Assembly (NCBI RefSeq): GCF_006351005.1
Contig: NZ_VENP01000002.1
Span: forward strand, 1 to 64,000
DNA: 64,000 nucleotides
Source: Miniimonas arenae
GTDB lineage: Bacteria > Actinomycetota > Actinomycetes > Actinomycetales > Beutenbergiaceae
Direction of reading: 5' to 3'
The notes beneath the pieces were generated by a model, which saw only the letters and a list, made by a program, of their open reading frames with translations, made no database searches and was not told the origin of the DNA. Position numbers and translations under genes: made by a program. Position 1 is the first letter of the stretch. The number at the start of each line of letters is the position of its first letter. Positions 36,864-47,526 of the stretch are shown in pieces.

Positions 36864-37829
36864 TCACCAGGGCAGGAACGGGTCGACCGCGACGGCCGCG
36901 AACAGCAGGGTGAGGTAGGTGATCGAGGCGTGGAAGACCTTCATCGCCGGGCCGCGCGAGACGAGCCCGCGACGCTCGGGGTCCACGGCCATCCGGTACA
37001 GCCGCACGCACAGCGCCACGAACCAGGCGCCCGCGACCACCGCGACGCCCAGGTACACCCAGCCCATGCCGGCCACCGGCACGAGGACGAGCGAGCAGAC
37101 CACCATCGCGACGGCGTAGGCGAGCATCTCGGCGGCCACGCGGCGTTCGCCGGCCACCACCGGGAGCATCGGGACCCCGGCGGTGGCGTAGTCCTCGCGG
37201 AACCGCATCGACAGCGGCCAGTAGTGCGGCGGCGTCCACAGGAAGATGACGCCGAACAGGACGAGCGCGGCCCAGTCCAGGCCGCCGGTCACGGCCGACC
37301 AGCCGATGAGCACCGGCATGCAGCCCGCGGCGCCGCCCCACACGATGTTCTGCGAGGTGCGCCGCTTGAGGATCATGGTGTAGCCGACGACGTAGATCGC
37401 GATCGCGCCGAGCGTGAGCAGTGCGGCCACGGGGTTCACCACGAGCGCGAACCAGGCGATCGAGCCGATCCCGAGCGCGGAGCCGAACACGAGCGCCTGG
37501 CGCGGCGTGATCTCGCCGGTCACGAGCGGGCGGCGGCGGGTGCGACCCATCACCGAGTCGATGTCCCGGTCGAGGTAGCAGTTCAGGACGTTCGCCGAGC
37601 CGGCCGCTGCGGCGCCGCCGATCAGCGTGGCCACCATGAGCCAGATCGAGGGCAGGCCGCCCTCGGCGAGGATCATGGGCGGCAGGGTGGTGACCAGCAG
37701 CAGCTCGATGACGCGAGGCTTCGTGAGGGCGACGTACGCACCGAGCGTCCGACGCCACGTCCGTGTGGCGACCCGACGAGGTGGCGAGGGGGGCGCGTCG
37801 GCGGCCGGACGAGCATCGGTCGAGGCCAC
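36864..37829 (-). CDS. ctaB: Protoheme IX farnesyltransferase (heme O synthase)
   Basis: A 321-residue polytopic prenyltransferase that adds a farnesyl group to heme b for cytochrome oxidase. The aspartate-rich motif [20 protein letters not shown] (83-102) and the second conserved loop [16 protein letters not shown] (151-166) are visible among about eight to nine membrane segments. GGAAGGA precedes GTG 37829. It is divergent from tkt, an order found in many actinobacteria. Confidence 0.93.
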   Translation of the reverse strand: MASTDARPAADAPPSPPRRVATRTWRRTLGAYVALTKPRVIELLLVTTLPPMILAEGGLPSIWLMVATLIGGAAAAGSANVLNCYLDRDIDSVMGRTRRRPLVTGEITPRQALVFGSALGIGSIAWFALVVNPVAALLTLGAIAIYVVGYTMILKRRTSQNIVWGGAAGCMPVLIGWSAVTGGLDWAALVLFGVIFLWTPPHYWPLSMRFREDYATAGVPMLPVVAGERRVAAEMLAYAVAMVVCSLVLVPVAGMGWVYLGVAVVAGAWFVALCVRLYRMAVDPERRGLVSRGPAMKVFHASITYLTLLFAAVAVDPFLPW

Positions 37830-38045
37830 GCCGTGGTCCTTCCGTCGGTGGTGCACCACTCGGGTGAGGGTAGGTCCTCCCATGGTAGGGCAGCAGGGTC
37901 GTCTGCTGGTCGCGGCCCCCCGAGCGCGCCCTTGCGGCAGTAGGGTCGAGCCGTACCGAATCGGCAACGGACTGCCCGGGCGACGCGCGTCGCGCGTGTG
38001 CGGGACCCGCCCTGCGCCGCACGTGGATCGTCCGAAGGAGCATCC

Positions 38046-40205
38046 GTGAACGTCCCCGCCCCCCTCGCGAGCACCGTCGGCTGGACGGAGCTCGACGAGC
38101 GCGCCGTCGCCGTCGCCAAGGCCCTCGCCGCCGACGCCGTGGAGAAGGTCGGCAACGGCCACCCGGGCACGCCGATCAGCCTCGCCCCGGCCGCGTACCT
38201 GCTGTACCAGAACGTCATGCGGCACGACCCGGCCGACCCGCACTGGCTGGGCCGCGACCGGTTCGTGCTCTCGGCCGGGCACGCGAGCCTCACGCAGTAC
38301 GTGCAGCTCTTCCTCGGCGGGTGGGGCCTCGAGGTCGAGGACCTCGAGGCGCTGCGGACGTGGGGCTCGAAGACCCCCGGCCACCCCGAGTACAAGCACA
38401 CCGACGGCGTGGAGATCACCACCGGGCCGCTCGGCACCGGCCTGGCCTCGGCGGTCGGCATGGCGATGGCGGCCCGCCGCGAGCGCGGCCTGCTCGACCC
38501 CGACGCAGCCCCCGGCCAGAGCCCGTTCGACCACTTCGTCTACGTCATCGCCGGCGACGGCTGCCTCCAGGAGGGCATCTCGAGCGAGGCCTCCTCGCTG
38601 GCCGGGACGCAGGAGCTGGGCAACCTCATCCTCCTGTGGGACGACAACCACATCACGATCGAGGGCCACACCTCCATCGCGTTCGGCGAGGACGTCCTGG
38701 GCCGGTACGCGGCCTACGGCTGGGACGTCCACTCGGTCGACTGGACCCACGGCGGCACCGAGTACCGCGAGGACGTGGACGCGCTCGCCGCAGCGATCGA
38801 GGCCGCCAAGGCCGAGACCGGCAAGCCTTCGATCATCCGCCTGCGCACCGTGATGGCGTGGCCGAGCCCCACCAAGCAGGACACCCACGAGGCGCACGGC
38901 TCGAAGCTGGGGGCCACGGAGGTCGCCGGGCTCAAGGAGGCCCTCGGCCTCGACCCCGAGCAGTCCTTCCAGGTCCCGGCCGAGGTGCTCGCGCACACGC
39001 GCGCCCTCGGTGAGCGCGCCGCCGCTGCCCGTGCGGCGTGGGACGAGAGCTACCAGGCGTGGCGCGCCGCCAACCCCGAGCGCGCGCAGCTCCTGGACCG
39101 GCTGACCGAGCGGCGCCTGCCCGACGGCCTCGCCGACGTCCTGCCGACCTTCGAGGCCGGGACCTCGCTCGCCACCCGGGCCGCGTCCGGCAAGGTGCTC
39201 GCCGCGCTCGCCGCCCCGCTGCCGGAGCTCTGGGGCGGGTCTGCCGACCTCGCCGGCTCGAACAACACGTCGATGGCGGGCGAGCCGTCGTTCTTCCCCG
39301 CGCACCGCTCCAGCAAGGAGTTCACGGGTGACGAGTACGGCCGCACGCTGCACTTCGGCATCCGCGAGCACGGCATGGGCGCCATCCTCAACGGCATCGC
39401 GCTGCACGGCCTCACCCGGCCCTACGGCGGCACGTTCTTCACGTTCTCGGACTTCATGCGCGGCGCCGTGCGGCTCACCGCGATCATGGGCGCGCCGGTG
39501 ACCTTCGTGTGGACGCACGACTCGGTCGGCGTCGGCGAGGACGGCCCGACGCACCAGCCCGTCGAGCACCTCGCGGCCATGCGCGCCATGCCCGGGATCG
39601 CGATCGTGCGTCCCGGTGACGCCACCGAGGCGGCCGCCGCCTGGCTGGCGATCCTCGAGCGGGACGCACCCGCCGGCCTCATCCTGTCGCGGCAGAACAT
39701 GCCGGTCTTCCCCCGCGGCGACGAGGGCTTCGCGGCGCCCGACGTGGCGCGCGGTGCGTACACCCTGCTCGAGGCCTCGACCGGGTCCCCCGAGGTGATC
39801 CTCATCGGCACGGGGTCGGAGCTGCAGCTCGCGGTCGCGGCCCGGGAGACGCTCGAGGCCGACGGCGTGCCCACGCGGGTCGTGTCCGCGCCGTGCCTGG
39901 AGTGGTTCAGCGACCAGGACGCCGCCTACCGCGAGTCCGTGCTCCCGCGCGGCGTGCGTGCCCGCGTGAGCGTCGAGGCCGGCGTCGCGATGCCGTGGCA
40001 CGGGATCGTCGGCGACGCCGGTCGGACCGTGTCGCTCGAGCACTTCGGCGCCTCCGCGGACGCGGCGACGCTGTTCCGCGAGTTCGGGTTCACCCCGGAG
40101 GCGGTCGTCGCCGCCGCGCGCGAGTCGATCGCCGCGGCGCGTGGGGACGCGGCGCCCGAGGGCACCATCGAGGCCGGGCCCTCGGGCACCGGCGACCAGA
40201 GCTGA
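38046..40205 (+). CDS. tkt: Transketolase
   Basis: A 719-residue thiamine-diphosphate enzyme of the non-oxidative pentose phosphate pathway. GNGHPGTP (36-43), the cofactor motif [15 protein letters not shown] with a downstream Asn (WDDNHITI), and [15 protein letters not shown] in the pyrimidine-binding domain are visible. AAGGAG (38035-38040) sits 5 bases before GTG 38046. It leads a five-gene operon with tal, zwf, opcA and pgl. The 216-base divergent gap to ctaB has no further gene. Confidence 0.95.
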   Translation: MNVPAPLASTVGWTELDERAVAVAKALAADAVEKVGNGHPGTPISLAPAAYLLYQNVMRHDPADPHWLGRDRFVLSAGHASLTQYVQLFLGGWGLEVEDLEALRTWGSKTPGHPEYKHTDGVEITTGPLGTGLASAVGMAMAARRERGLLDPDAAPGQSPFDHFVYVIAGDGCLQEGISSEASSLAGTQELGNLILLWDDNHITIEGHTSIAFGEDVLGRYAAYGWDVHSVDWTHGGTEYREDVDALAAAIEAAKAETGKPSIIRLRTVMAWPSPTKQDTHEAHGSKLGATEVAGLKEALGLDPEQSFQVPAEVLAHTRALGERAAAARAAWDESYQAWRAANPERAQLLDRLTERRLPDGLADVLPTFEAGTSLATRAASGKVLAALAAPLPELWGGSADLAGSNNTSMAGEPSFFPAHRSSKEFTGDEYGRTLHFGIREHGMGAILNGIALHGLTRPYGGTFFTFSDFMRGAVRLTAIMGAPVTFVWTHDSVGVGEDGPTHQPVEHLAAMRAMPGIAIVRPGDATEAAAAWLAILERDAPAGLILSRQNMPVFPRGDEGFAAPDVARGAYTLLEASTGSPEVILIGTGSELQLAVAARETLEADGVPTRVVSAPCLEWFSDQDAAYRESVLPRGVRARVSVEAGVAMPWHGIVGDAGRTVSLEHFGASADAATLFREFGFTPEAVVAAARESIAAARGDAAPEGTIEAGPSGTGDQS

Positions 40206-40239
40206 ACCGGGCGAACACCCTCACGAGGAGACCTTCGAC

Positions 40240-41415
40240 ATGACCAGCACGAGCTCGACCAGCACCGGCCCGACGGCGAGCGACCCCCTGGCGCGCATCG
40301 TCGCCTCGGGCGTGTCGCCCTGGCTCGACGACCTGTCCCGGGCGCGCCTGCGCTCGGGCGGCCTCGCCGACCTCGTCCGCACCGCACACGTACTCGGCGT
40401 CACGACCAACCCGACGATCTTCGACAAGGCGATCGCCGACGGCGAGGCGTACGACGAGCAGGTCGCCGCGCTCGCCGCGGAGGGTGCGGACGCCGAGGCG
40501 GCCGTGCGCGCGCTCACCACCGACGACGTGCGCACGGCGGCGGACCTGTTCGCGCAGCTGCTCCCGGACCCGCGTCCGGGGGACGCGCGCGTCTCGATCG
40601 AGGTGGACCCCCGGCTCGCGCACGACACCGAGGGCACGATCGAGCAGGCCCGCGCGCTCTGGCGGCTCGTGGACCGGCCGAACGTCTACATCAAGATCCC
40701 GGCCACCACCGAGGGTCTCGCCGCGATCCCCGCGGTGATCGCGGAGGGCATCAGCGTGAACGCGACGCTGATCTTCTCCCCCGACACCTACCGCGCGGTC
40801 GCGAACGCGTACGTCGACGGCCTGGAGCAGGCGCACGTCGCCGGCGTGGACCTGTCGACGATCGCCTCGGTGGCCTCAGTGTTCCTGTCCCGGATCGACG
40901 CCGCGGTGGACCCGCTGCTCACCGAGGTCGGGACCGAGGAGGCGCTCGGCCTGCGCGGGCGCACCGCGCTGGCCGGCGCGCGGGTGTCCTACGAGGCGTT
41001 CACGGAGATCTTCTCCTCGCCCCGGTTCACCGACCTCGCGGCGGCGGGCGCCCACGTGCAGCGGCCTCTGTGGGCCTCCACCGGGACGAAGAACCCCGAC
41101 TACCCCGACACCCTCTACGTCGACGAGCTCGTCGCGCCGGACGTGGTGAACACGATGCCGGAGAAGACGCTGCGCGCCGCGGCCGACCACGCCCGGGTGC
41201 CCGAGGGCGACGGCCCGTTCGACACGGTCACGCCGAACGTCGCCGACGCGCACGCGGTGCTCGAGGCCGTCGTGCGGGTCGGGGTCGACTACGACGGCGC
41301 GCTCGCCGACCTCGAGCGCGACGGCGTGTCCTCCTTCATCGCCTCGTGGGAGAACCTCCTGCTCACCGTGGCCGACTCGCTCGAGCAGGCTCGGGCCGCC
41401 GGGAACGGGCACTGA
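40240..41415 (+). CDS. tal: Transaldolase
   Basis: A 391-residue transaldolase transferring dihydroxyacetone units. The Schiff-base lysine is Lys152 in NVYIKIPAT; the early motif GVTTNPTIFDKAI and WASTGTKNPDYPDTLYV are typical of the actinobacterial type, which is longer than E. coli TalB. GAGGAG (40225-40230) precedes ATG 40240. The stop overlaps the zwf start (TGATG). Confidence 0.94.
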   Translation: MTSTSSTSTGPTASDPLARIVASGVSPWLDDLSRARLRSGGLADLVRTAHVLGVTTNPTIFDKAIADGEAYDEQVAALAAEGADAEAAVRALTTDDVRTAADLFAQLLPDPRPGDARVSIEVDPRLAHDTEGTIEQARALWRLVDRPNVYIKIPATTEGLAAIPAVIAEGISVNATLIFSPDTYRAVANAYVDGLEQAHVAGVDLSTIASVASVFLSRIDAAVDPLLTEVGTEEALGLRGRTALAGARVSYEAFTEIFSSPRFTDLAAAGAHVQRPLWASTGTKNPDYPDTLYVDELVAPDVVNTMPEKTLRAAADHARVPEGDGPFDTVTPNVADAHAVLEAVVRVGVDYDGALADLERDGVSSFIASWENLLLTVADSLEQARAAGNGH

Positions 41416-42953
41416 TGCCGGCGCGGATCGCCGCCGGCGTCAACCCGCTGCGCCAGACCCAGGACCGGCGCCTGCCGCGGATCGCGGGGCCGAGCGGCCT
41501 CGTGATCTTCGGCGTCACCGGCGACCTCTCGCGCAAGAAGCTCCTGCCGGCGATCTACGACCTCGCCAACCGCGGCCTGCTCCCGCCGGGCTTCGGCCTG
41601 ACGGGGTTCGCCCGGCGCGACTGGAACGCCGACCACTTCGCCGAGGTCACCAAGCAGGCCGTCCAGGAGCACGCCCGCACGCCGTTCCGCGAGCGGGTGT
41701 GGCGCCAGCTCGAGGCCGGCATCCGCTTCGTGCCCGGCGAGTTCGACGACGACGCGGCGTTCGACCGACTCGCCGAGACCGTCGCCGAGCTCGACCGCGA
41801 GCGCGGCACCGGCGGGAACCACGCCTTCTACCTGTCGGTCCCGCCCGGGGCGTTCCCCCTGGTCTGCCGCCAGCTGGCGCGCTCGGGCCTGTCCGACAGC
41901 AAGGGCGACGCGTGGCGCCGGGTCGTCATCGAGAAGCCGTTCGGCCACGACCTCGCCTCGGCCCTGGAGCTGCAGAAGGTCGTGGAGTCGGTCTTCCCGG
42001 GCGACTCGGTCTTCCGGATCGACCACTACCTCGGCAAGGAGACGGTGCAGAACCTCCTCGCCCTGCGGTTCGCCAACCAGATGTTCGAGCCGATCTGGAA
42101 CGCCCACTACGTCGACCACGTGCAGATCACGATGGCCGAGGACATCGGGATCGGCTCGCGCGCGGGGTACTACGACGGCATCGGTGCCGCGCGGGACGTC
42201 ATCCAGAACCACCTGCTCCAGCTGCTCGCGCTGACCGCGATGGAGGAGCCCGTCTCCTTCGACCCCGCTCCGCTGCGAGCGGAGAAGGAGAAGGTGCTCT
42301 CCGCCGTCGTGCTTCCCAAGGACCTGTCCCGGCACACCGCCCGCGGCCAGTACTCGGCCGGCTGGCAGGGCGGGGAGAAGGTGCTCGGCTACCACGACGA
42401 GGACGGCATCCCGCCCGGGTCGACGACCGACACGTTCGCCGCGATCCGCGTGGACGTCGACACCCGCCGGTGGGCCGGCGTGCCGTTCTACCTGCGCACC
42501 GGCAAGCGACTGGGCCGGCGCGTCACGGAGATCGCGATCGTGTTCAAGCGCGCGCCGCACCTGCCGTTCGCGCTGCCGGACACGCAGGAGCTGGGCCAGA
42601 ACGCGCTCGTCATCCGCGTCCAGCCGGACGAGGGCGTCACGGTGCGGTTCGGCGCCAAGGTGCCCGGGACGGCCATGGAGGTGCGTGACGTCACGATGGA
42701 CTTCGGCTACGGGCACGCGTTCACCGAGAACTCCCCCGAGGCGTACGAGCGGCTCATCCTCGACGTCCTGCTCGGCGACCCGCCGCTCTTCCCGCACAGC
42801 AAGGAGGTCGAGCTGTCCTGGCGCATCCTCGACCCGATCCTGCAGCACTGGGAGCGCAAGGGCATGCCCGACTCCTACCGGCCCGGCACGTGGGGTCCGG
42901 ACAGCGCACACGAGATGCTGGCCCGCGACGGCCGGGCCTGGAGGCGACCGTGA
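41415..42953 (+). CDS. zwf: Glucose-6-phosphate 1-dehydrogenase
   Basis: A 512-residue enzyme catalysing the first oxidative step and producing NADPH. The nucleotide-binding motif GVTGDLSRKK (33-42), substrate-binding EKPFGHDL and the catalytic RIDHYLGKE (201-209) are clear. ATG 41415 overlaps the tal stop. The stop overlaps the opcA GTG (GTGA), consistent with OpcA being an assembly partner. Confidence 0.95.
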   Translation: MPARIAAGVNPLRQTQDRRLPRIAGPSGLVIFGVTGDLSRKKLLPAIYDLANRGLLPPGFGLTGFARRDWNADHFAEVTKQAVQEHARTPFRERVWRQLEAGIRFVPGEFDDDAAFDRLAETVAELDRERGTGGNHAFYLSVPPGAFPLVCRQLARSGLSDSKGDAWRRVVIEKPFGHDLASALELQKVVESVFPGDSVFRIDHYLGKETVQNLLALRFANQMFEPIWNAHYVDHVQITMAEDIGIGSRAGYYDGIGAARDVIQNHLLQLLALTAMEEPVSFDPAPLRAEKEKVLSAVVLPKDLSRHTARGQYSAGWQGGEKVLGYHDEDGIPPGSTTDTFAAIRVDVDTRRWAGVPFYLRTGKRLGRRVTEIAIVFKRAPHLPFALPDTQELGQNALVIRVQPDEGVTVRFGAKVPGTAMEVRDVTMDFGYGHAFTENSPEAYERLILDVLLGDPPLFPHSKEVELSWRILDPILQHWERKGMPDSYRPGTWGPDSAHEMLARDGRAWRRP

Positions 42954-43876
42954 AGATCCAGCTCCATGACACCACGTCCTCGAAGATCGCCTCGCAGCTC
43001 GTCAAGCTGCGCGAGGAGGGCGGCGCGGTCGCGCTCGGACGTGTGCTGACGCTGCTCGTGGTCGCCGACGAGGACGACGTCGAGGAGGCCGTCGACGCCG
43101 CCAACCAGGCCAGCCGCGAGCACCCCTGCCGGGTGATCGTGGTGACGGACGCGGTCCCCGGGGCCGACGGGCTCGACGCCGAGATCCGCGTGGGCGGTGA
43201 CGCCGGGGCCTCCGAGGTCATCCTGCTGCACCCACGCGGCGCGGCCGGCGGGGACCCCGACACGCTCGTCACGCCCCTGCTCCTGCCGGATGCGCCGATC
43301 GTGACGTGGTGGCCCGGCGCGGCGCCCGACGACCCGTCCGACCACCCGCTGGGCCGGATGGCGCAGCGGCGCATCACCGACGTAATGCGCTGCGGGCACC
43401 CGCTGCGCAGCCTGGCGCGTCTCGCGGAGCACCACGCCCCCGGCGACACCGACCTCGCGTGGGCGCGCGCGACGCTCTGGCGCGGGCTCATCGCCGAGTC
43501 GCTGGACGAGCCGCCGTACACCCGGGTGGACGCGATCCGCATCGCCGGGAACACCGACCATCCCTCGCTGCTGCTGCTGGGCGCGTGGCTGCGGTACTTC
43601 CTCAAGGCGGACGTGACGCTCGAGGCCGTCGAGGCCGCACCCGCCATCACGGGCGTGACGCTCGTCCGCGAGAACGGCAACGTGGTGATGGAGCGCCCCG
43701 TGGACTCGACGATCCTGCGGATCGACGAGCCGACCGGGATCAAGCACCGCGTCTCGCTGCCGCTGCGCACGCTCGCTGACTCCCTCATCGAGGACCTGCG
43801 GCGGCTCGACCCGGACGAGGTCTACGGCGAGGTGCTCACGAAGGCCCTGCCGGAGCTCGTGGAGGAGCTGGCGTGA
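42950..43876 (+). CDS. opcA: Glucose-6-phosphate dehydrogenase assembly protein OpcA
   Basis: A 308-residue protein of the actinobacterial/cyanobacterial OpcA family that promotes oligomerisation and redox control of Zwf. TPLLLPDAPIVTWWPGAAP (about 107-125) and the C-terminal TYGEVL-like end are family features. It is placed between zwf and pgl, as is usual. GTG 42950 and its stop both overlap neighbouring genes. Confidence 0.93.
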   Translation: MKIQLHDTTSSKIASQLVKLREEGGAVALGRVLTLLVVADEDDVEEAVDAANQASREHPCRVIVVTDAVPGADGLDAEIRVGGDAGASEVILLHPRGAAGGDPDTLVTPLLLPDAPIVTWWPGAAPDDPSDHPLGRMAQRRITDVMRCGHPLRSLARLAEHHAPGDTDLAWARATLWRGLIAESLDEPPYTRVDAIRIAGNTDHPSLLLLGAWLRYFLKADVTLEAVEAAPAITGVTLVRENGNVVMERPVDSTILRIDEPTGIKHRVSLPLRTLADSLIEDLRRLDPDEVYGEVLTKALPELVEELA

Positions 43877-44601
43877 CGCGGGAGGTCGTCGTCCACCCCG
43901 ACGCCGGCGTCCTCGCGCACGCGACGGCGCAGCGGCTCGCGCTCGCCGCCCTCGACGCACAGTCGGTCCGCCCCGAGGTGCACGTCGTGCTCACCGGCGG
44001 ACGGATCGGCACGCGGGTGGTGGAGCAGCTGGCCGCGTCGGAGCTGCTCGCCGCCCTCGACCTCACCGGTCTGCACCTGTGGTGGGGCGACGAGCGGTTC
44101 GAGCCCACCGGCAGCGACGAGCGCAACGACACAGCCGTGCTCGGGGCCCTGCGCGACGCGGGAGTCCCCGACGCCAACGTGCACGTCGTCCCCGGGCCCG
44201 ACGTCGTGGGCTCCCCCGAGGAGGCCGGGCAGCGGTACGCCGCCGAGCTCGCGCGGTTCGCGCCCGACGGCGCGCAGGTCCCGTCCTTCGACGTGCTCGT
44301 GCTCGGCGTCGGGCCCGACGGGCACGTCGCCTCGCTCTTCCCCGGCCACGAGGCGCTCGGCGCCACGGGCGCCACCGTCGGCGTGCACGGCTCGCCCAAG
44401 CCGCCGCCTGAACGGGTGTCGCTCACCCTGCCCGCGATCGACGCCGCGCGCCGGGTGTGGCTCGTCGCGTCGGGCGCCGAGAAGGCCGATGCGGTCGCGG
44501 CCGGGCTCGCGAGCGACGACCTGCCCTGCGGGCGGGTGCACGGGACGGCGGAGACGCTCTGGCTGCTCGACGTCGAGGCGTCGGCAGCGGCGGCGCGCTG
44601 A
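43873..44601 (+). CDS. pgl: 6-phosphogluconolactonase
   Basis: A 242-residue lactonase hydrolysing 6-phosphogluconolactone. LHLWWGDERFEPTGSDERND (about 71-90) and the catalytic region LGVGPDGHVASLFPGH (about 140-155) identify the SugarP-isomerase-like Pgl family. GTG 43873 overlaps the opcA stop. It ends the pentose phosphate operon ahead of a strong hairpin. Confidence 0.94.
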   Translation: MTREVVVHPDAGVLAHATAQRLALAALDAQSVRPEVHVVLTGGRIGTRVVEQLAASELLAALDLTGLHLWWGDERFEPTGSDERNDTAVLGALRDAGVPDANVHVVPGPDVVGSPEEAGQRYAAELARFAPDGAQVPSFDVLVLGVGPDGHVASLFPGHEALGATGATVGVHGSPKPPPERVSLTLPAIDAARRVWLVASGAEKADAVAAGLASDDLPCGRVHGTAETLWLLDVEASAAAAR

Positions 44602-44624
44602 GGGCGCCCGCGGCAAGCACTGGC

Positions 44625-44662
44625 ACGACGAAGGGTCCGACCCGCGGGGTCGGACCCGTCGT
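44625..44662. terminator. Terminator hairpin between pgl and rbpA
   Basis: GGGTCCGACCC and GGGTCGGACCC form a perfect stem around GCG (44633-44657), extended by outer ACGAC/GTCGT pairs. It separates convergent pgl and rbpA and can act in both directions. The rest of the 141-base gap holds nothing recognised. Confidence 0.85.
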
Positions 44663-44742
44663 CATGTCTCGGCCTCGTGCGGCCGTCGTCGCGTCCGCGT
44701 GCGGTTGCGCCGCACGCGTGCGATCGCGGCCGGCTCAGGACC

Positions 44743-45096
44743 TCAGCGCGTGGTGCCGCGGCGCTCGCGCAGGGCCTGCAGGGCCTCCTCGAGGAGCTCG
44801 GCGCCCTCCTCGTCGCTGCGGCGCTCCTTCACGTAGGCAAGGTGCGTCTTGTACGGCTCGTTCTTGGGCGGCGACGGCGGGTTCGCGGGGTCCTGCCCGG
44901 CGGGCAGGCCGCAGCGCGGGCAGTCCCACGTCTCCGGCGGCAGGTTGCCCGCCTCCTCGGCGAAGCTCGGCCGGGTCTCGTGGCCCGACGCGCACCAGTA
45001 CGAGACCCAGACCCGGGGGGCCGCCTCGCCGCGCTCGGCCTCGCCCATGGGGCCCGCACCGACGCGCGAGCCACGAATGGCACTTCCTCCAGCCAT
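44743..45096 (-). CDS. rbpA: RNA polymerase-binding protein RbpA
   Basis: A 117-residue actinobacterial transcription activator that stabilises sigma-A holoenzyme and the open complex. The zinc-ribbon Cys/His set is visible (WCASGHETRPSF, WDCPRCGLPAG), followed by KTHLAYVKERRSDEEGAELL, the sigma-interaction region. GAGGGAGAGG precedes ATG 45096. It follows secG by 13 bases. Confidence 0.95.
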   Translation of the reverse strand: MAGGSAIRGSRVGAGPMGEAERGEAAPRVWVSYWCASGHETRPSFAEEAGNLPPETWDCPRCGLPAGQDPANPPSPPKNEPYKTHLAYVKERRSDEEGAELLEEALQALRERRGTTR

Positions 45097-45109
45097 GGTG
45101 TCCTCTCCC

Positions 45110-45355
45110 TCAGACCGCGAACTTCTCGATGAGCCCCAGCAGCACGATCGCGGTGCCCCAGAGGACCGCGGTGCCGATGGTGATCCGGTTGAGGTTGCGC
45201 TCGGCGACCCCCGAGGAGCTCATGCTCGAGGACAGACCGCCGCCGAACATGTCGGACATCCCCCCGCCCTTGCCCTTGTGCATGAGGATCGTGAGGACCA
45301 GGACGATGCTCGTGAGGACGAGGATCACCTGGAGTCCGATGCGCAGCGCGTCCAC
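45110..45355 (-). CDS. secG: Preprotein translocase subunit SecG
   Basis: An 81-residue membrane protein with two hydrophobic helices (about 3-25 and 58-77) joined by the SecG-type linker KGKGGGMSDMFGGG. GGAAGGAG lies 8 bases before GTG 45355, so upstream in-frame starts within the hairpin region are rejected. It lies after tpiA in the common actinobacterial gap-pgk-tpiA-secG order. Confidence 0.94.
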   Translation of the reverse strand: MDALRIGLQVILVLTSIVLVLTILMHKGKGGGMSDMFGGGLSSSMSSSGVAERNLNRITIGTAVLWGTAIVLLGLIEKFAV

Positions 45356-45414
45356 GCGGGCGCTCCTTCCGTGGCTGTTCCGGCCCCGTGTCGGACGGGA
45401 CCCGGACAAGGATA

Positions 45415-45452
45415 ACCGGCCGGGCGGGCGCAGGTGCGCCCGCCCGGCCGGT
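45415..45452. terminator. Strong hairpin between tpiA and secG
   Basis: ACCGGCCGGGCGGGCGC (45415-45431) pairs perfectly with GCGCCCGCCCGGCCGGT (45436-45452) around AGGT. On the minus strand TATCCTTG follows. The position implies termination or attenuation of the glycolytic transcript before secG-rbpA. Confidence 0.8.
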
Positions 45453-45460
45453 CGGGTGGG

Positions 45461-46258
45461 TCAGAGCTGACGGAACCGTGCGATCGCGGAGAACTGGTCG
45501 AGCACGAGGCTCGCCCCGCCCACGAGGGCGCCGTCGACGTCGGGCTTCGCCATGATCGCCGCGACGTTGTCCGCCTTGACCGAGCCGCCGTACAGGATGC
45601 GCATCCCGTTCGCGACGCCCGAGTCGAAGGTCTCGGCGATCCGCGCGCGGATCGCCTCGGCCATCTCCTGCGCGTCCTCGGGCGTGGCGACCTCACCGGT
45701 CCCGATCGCCCACACCGGCTCGTACGCGATGACGACCTGGCTCGCCTGCTCGCTGGTGAGGCCCGCGAGGGCGCCGTCGACGTGGCCGAGCGTGAGCGGG
45801 ACGTGACCCTTGGCGTGGCGCACCTCGAGCGACTCGCCCACGCACACGATCGGCGCGATGCCCGCCCCGAGCGCCGCGGCGACCTTGGCGTTGATGAGCT
45901 CCTCGGCCTCGCCGTGGTACTGGCGGCGCTCGGAGTGCCCGATGATCGCGTAGCTGACGCCGAGCTTGGCGAGCTGCTCGGCGGACACCTCGCCCGTGTA
46001 CGCACCCGAGGAGTGCGACGAGACGTCCTGCGAGGCGTAGCGGATCGACAGCTTGTCGCCGTCGACGAGGGTCTGCACCGAGCGCAGGCTCGTGAACGAC
46101 GGCGCGACGACGACCTCGGTGAGGTCGTAGTCGTGCTTGGCGTCGGCGAGGGTCCAGGCGAGCTTCTGGACGAGGTCGATCGCCTGGAGGTGGTCCAGGT
46201 TGAGCTTCCAGTTGCCCACCATGAGGGGGGTGCGCGGGGAGTCGTACGTCACGGTCAT
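45461..46258 (-). CDS. tpiA: Triosephosphate isomerase
   Basis: A 265-residue TIM barrel interconverting glyceraldehyde-3-phosphate and dihydroxyacetone phosphate. Catalytic residues Lys18 (GNWKLN), His108 (IIGHSERR) and Glu180 ([11 protein letters not shown]) are present, with the phosphate loop [11 protein letters not shown] 46258 overlaps the pgk stop (ATGA). Confidence 0.96.
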   Translation of the reverse strand: MTVTYDSPRTPLMVGNWKLNLDHLQAIDLVQKLAWTLADAKHDYDLTEVVVAPSFTSLRSVQTLVDGDKLSIRYASQDVSSHSSGAYTGEVSAEQLAKLGVSYAIIGHSERRQYHGEAEELINAKVAAALGAGIAPIVCVGESLEVRHAKGHVPLTLGHVDGALAGLTSEQASQVVIAYEPVWAIGTGEVATPEDAQEMAEAIRARIAETFDSGVANGMRILYGGSVKADNVAAIMAKPDVDGALVGGASLVLDQFSAIARFRQL

Positions 46259-47463
46259 GCCTCCAGAACGGCGAGTCCGGGCAGGGTCTTGCCCTCGAGC
46301 AGCTCGAGCGACGCACCACCACCGGTCGAGATGTGGCTGAACCCGGCCTCGTCGAAGCCGAGCGTGCGGACGGCGGCGGCGGAGTCGCCACCGCCGACGA
46401 TCGTGAAGGCGCCGGCGGCGGTCGCGTCGACGAGGGCCTGCGCGACGGCGCGGGTGCCGCCCGAGAACGCCTCGAACTCGAACACGCCCATGGGGCCGTT
46501 CCACACGACGGTCCGGCTCGCGGTGATCGCGTCGGCGAACGCCTTGGCGGAGTCCGGGCCGATGTCCAGGCCGATCGAGTCGGCCGGGATGGCGTCGGCG
46601 GGGACGACCTCGTGCGCGGCGTCGGCGGCGAACGCCTCGGCGGCCACAACGTCCGTCGGCAGCAGGATCGTCGTGCCCTTCTCCTGCGCGCGAGCGAGGT
46701 AGCCCTTGACCGTGTCGATCTGGTCCGCCTCGAGCAGCGACTTGCCGACCTCGTGACCCTGGGCCGCGAGGAAGGTGAAGAGCATGCCGCCGCCGATCAC
46801 GAGAGTGTCGGCCTTCTCCAGGAGGTTGGCGATGACGCCGAGCTTGTCCGAGACCTTGGACCCGCCGAGCACGACCGTGTAGGGCCGCTCGGGGTCGGTG
46901 ATCGCCTTGTCGAGCGCCTCGACCTCGCCCTGCACGAGGCTGCCGGCGGCGTGCGGGAGGATCTGCGCGACGTCGTAGACGCTCGCCTGCTTGCGGTGCA
47001 CGACGCCGAAGCCGTCGGACACGAACGCGTCGACACCGCCGCCGAGGGCGGCGAGCTCGCCCGCGAGCTCCGCACGCTCGGCGTCGACCTTCGAGGTCTC
47101 GCGGGCGTCGAAGCGCACGTTCTCCAGCAGCGCGACGCTGCCGTCGGTCAGTGCGGCGACCGTGGCCTTGGCGCTCTCGCCGACGAGGTCGTCGGCCAGC
47201 GTGACGTCCTGCCCGAGCAGCTCGCCCAGGCGGGCGGCGACCGGGGCCAGGGAGTACTTGGCCTCGGGGGCGCCCTTGGGACGACCGAGGTGGGCCGTCA
47301 CGACGACCTTCGCTCCGCCGTCGAGCAGGGCCTTGAGCGTGGGCAGCGCGGCGCGGATCCGGCCGTCGTCGGTGATGGTCGTGCCGTCCAGCGGCACGTT
47401 GAAGTCGGACCGGACCAGCACGGTCTTGCCGCGCAGGTCGCCGAGGTCGGCGAGTGTCTTCAC
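46255..47463 (-). CDS. pgk: Phosphoglycerate kinase
   Basis: A 402-residue kinase producing ATP from 1,3-bisphosphoglycerate. [10 protein letters not shown] (about 18-27), [15 protein letters not shown] and the nucleotide-binding GGGDSAAAV near the C-terminus are diagnostic. GGAGGAG precedes GTG 47463. A perfect 17-base hairpin lies between gap and this gene. Confidence 0.96.
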   Translation of the reverse strand: MKTLADLGDLRGKTVLVRSDFNVPLDGTTITDDGRIRAALPTLKALLDGGAKVVVTAHLGRPKGAPEAKYSLAPVAARLGELLGQDVTLADDLVGESAKATVAALTDGSVALLENVRFDARETSKVDAERAELAGELAALGGGVDAFVSDGFGVVHRKQASVYDVAQILPHAAGSLVQGEVEALDKAITDPERPYTVVLGGSKVSDKLGVIANLLEKADTLVIGGGMLFTFLAAQGHEVGKSLLEADQIDTVKGYLARAQEKGTTILLPTDVVAAEAFAADAAHEVVPADAIPADSIGLDIGPDSAKAFADAITASRTVVWNGPMGVFEFEAFSGGTRAVAQALVDATAAGAFTIVGGGDSAAAVRTLGFDEAGFSHISTGGGASLELLEGKTLPGLAVLEA

Positions 47464-47526
47464 TGGTGCTCCTCCGTGCCCGCGGGGCGGGCGGATCGTC
47501 GAGGGTGGATCGGGGGGTTGTGACGA

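Noticed and set aside
37830-38045. TTGCGG with TACCGA at 16-base spacing as a tkt promoter
   Set aside because: The -10 element matches poorly, and such pairs are common in this GC-rich DNA.
36864-40043. 1059-codon minus-strand frame spanning ctaB and the antisense of tkt
   Set aside because: Only the last 321 codons make sense (ctaB, from GTG 37829). The upstream part is antisense to transketolase, which has all thiamine-enzyme motifs.
44000-44600. Possible CRISPR or tandem array in GC-rich stretches
   Set aside because: No regularly spaced direct repeats with unique spacers were found here or elsewhere in the window.
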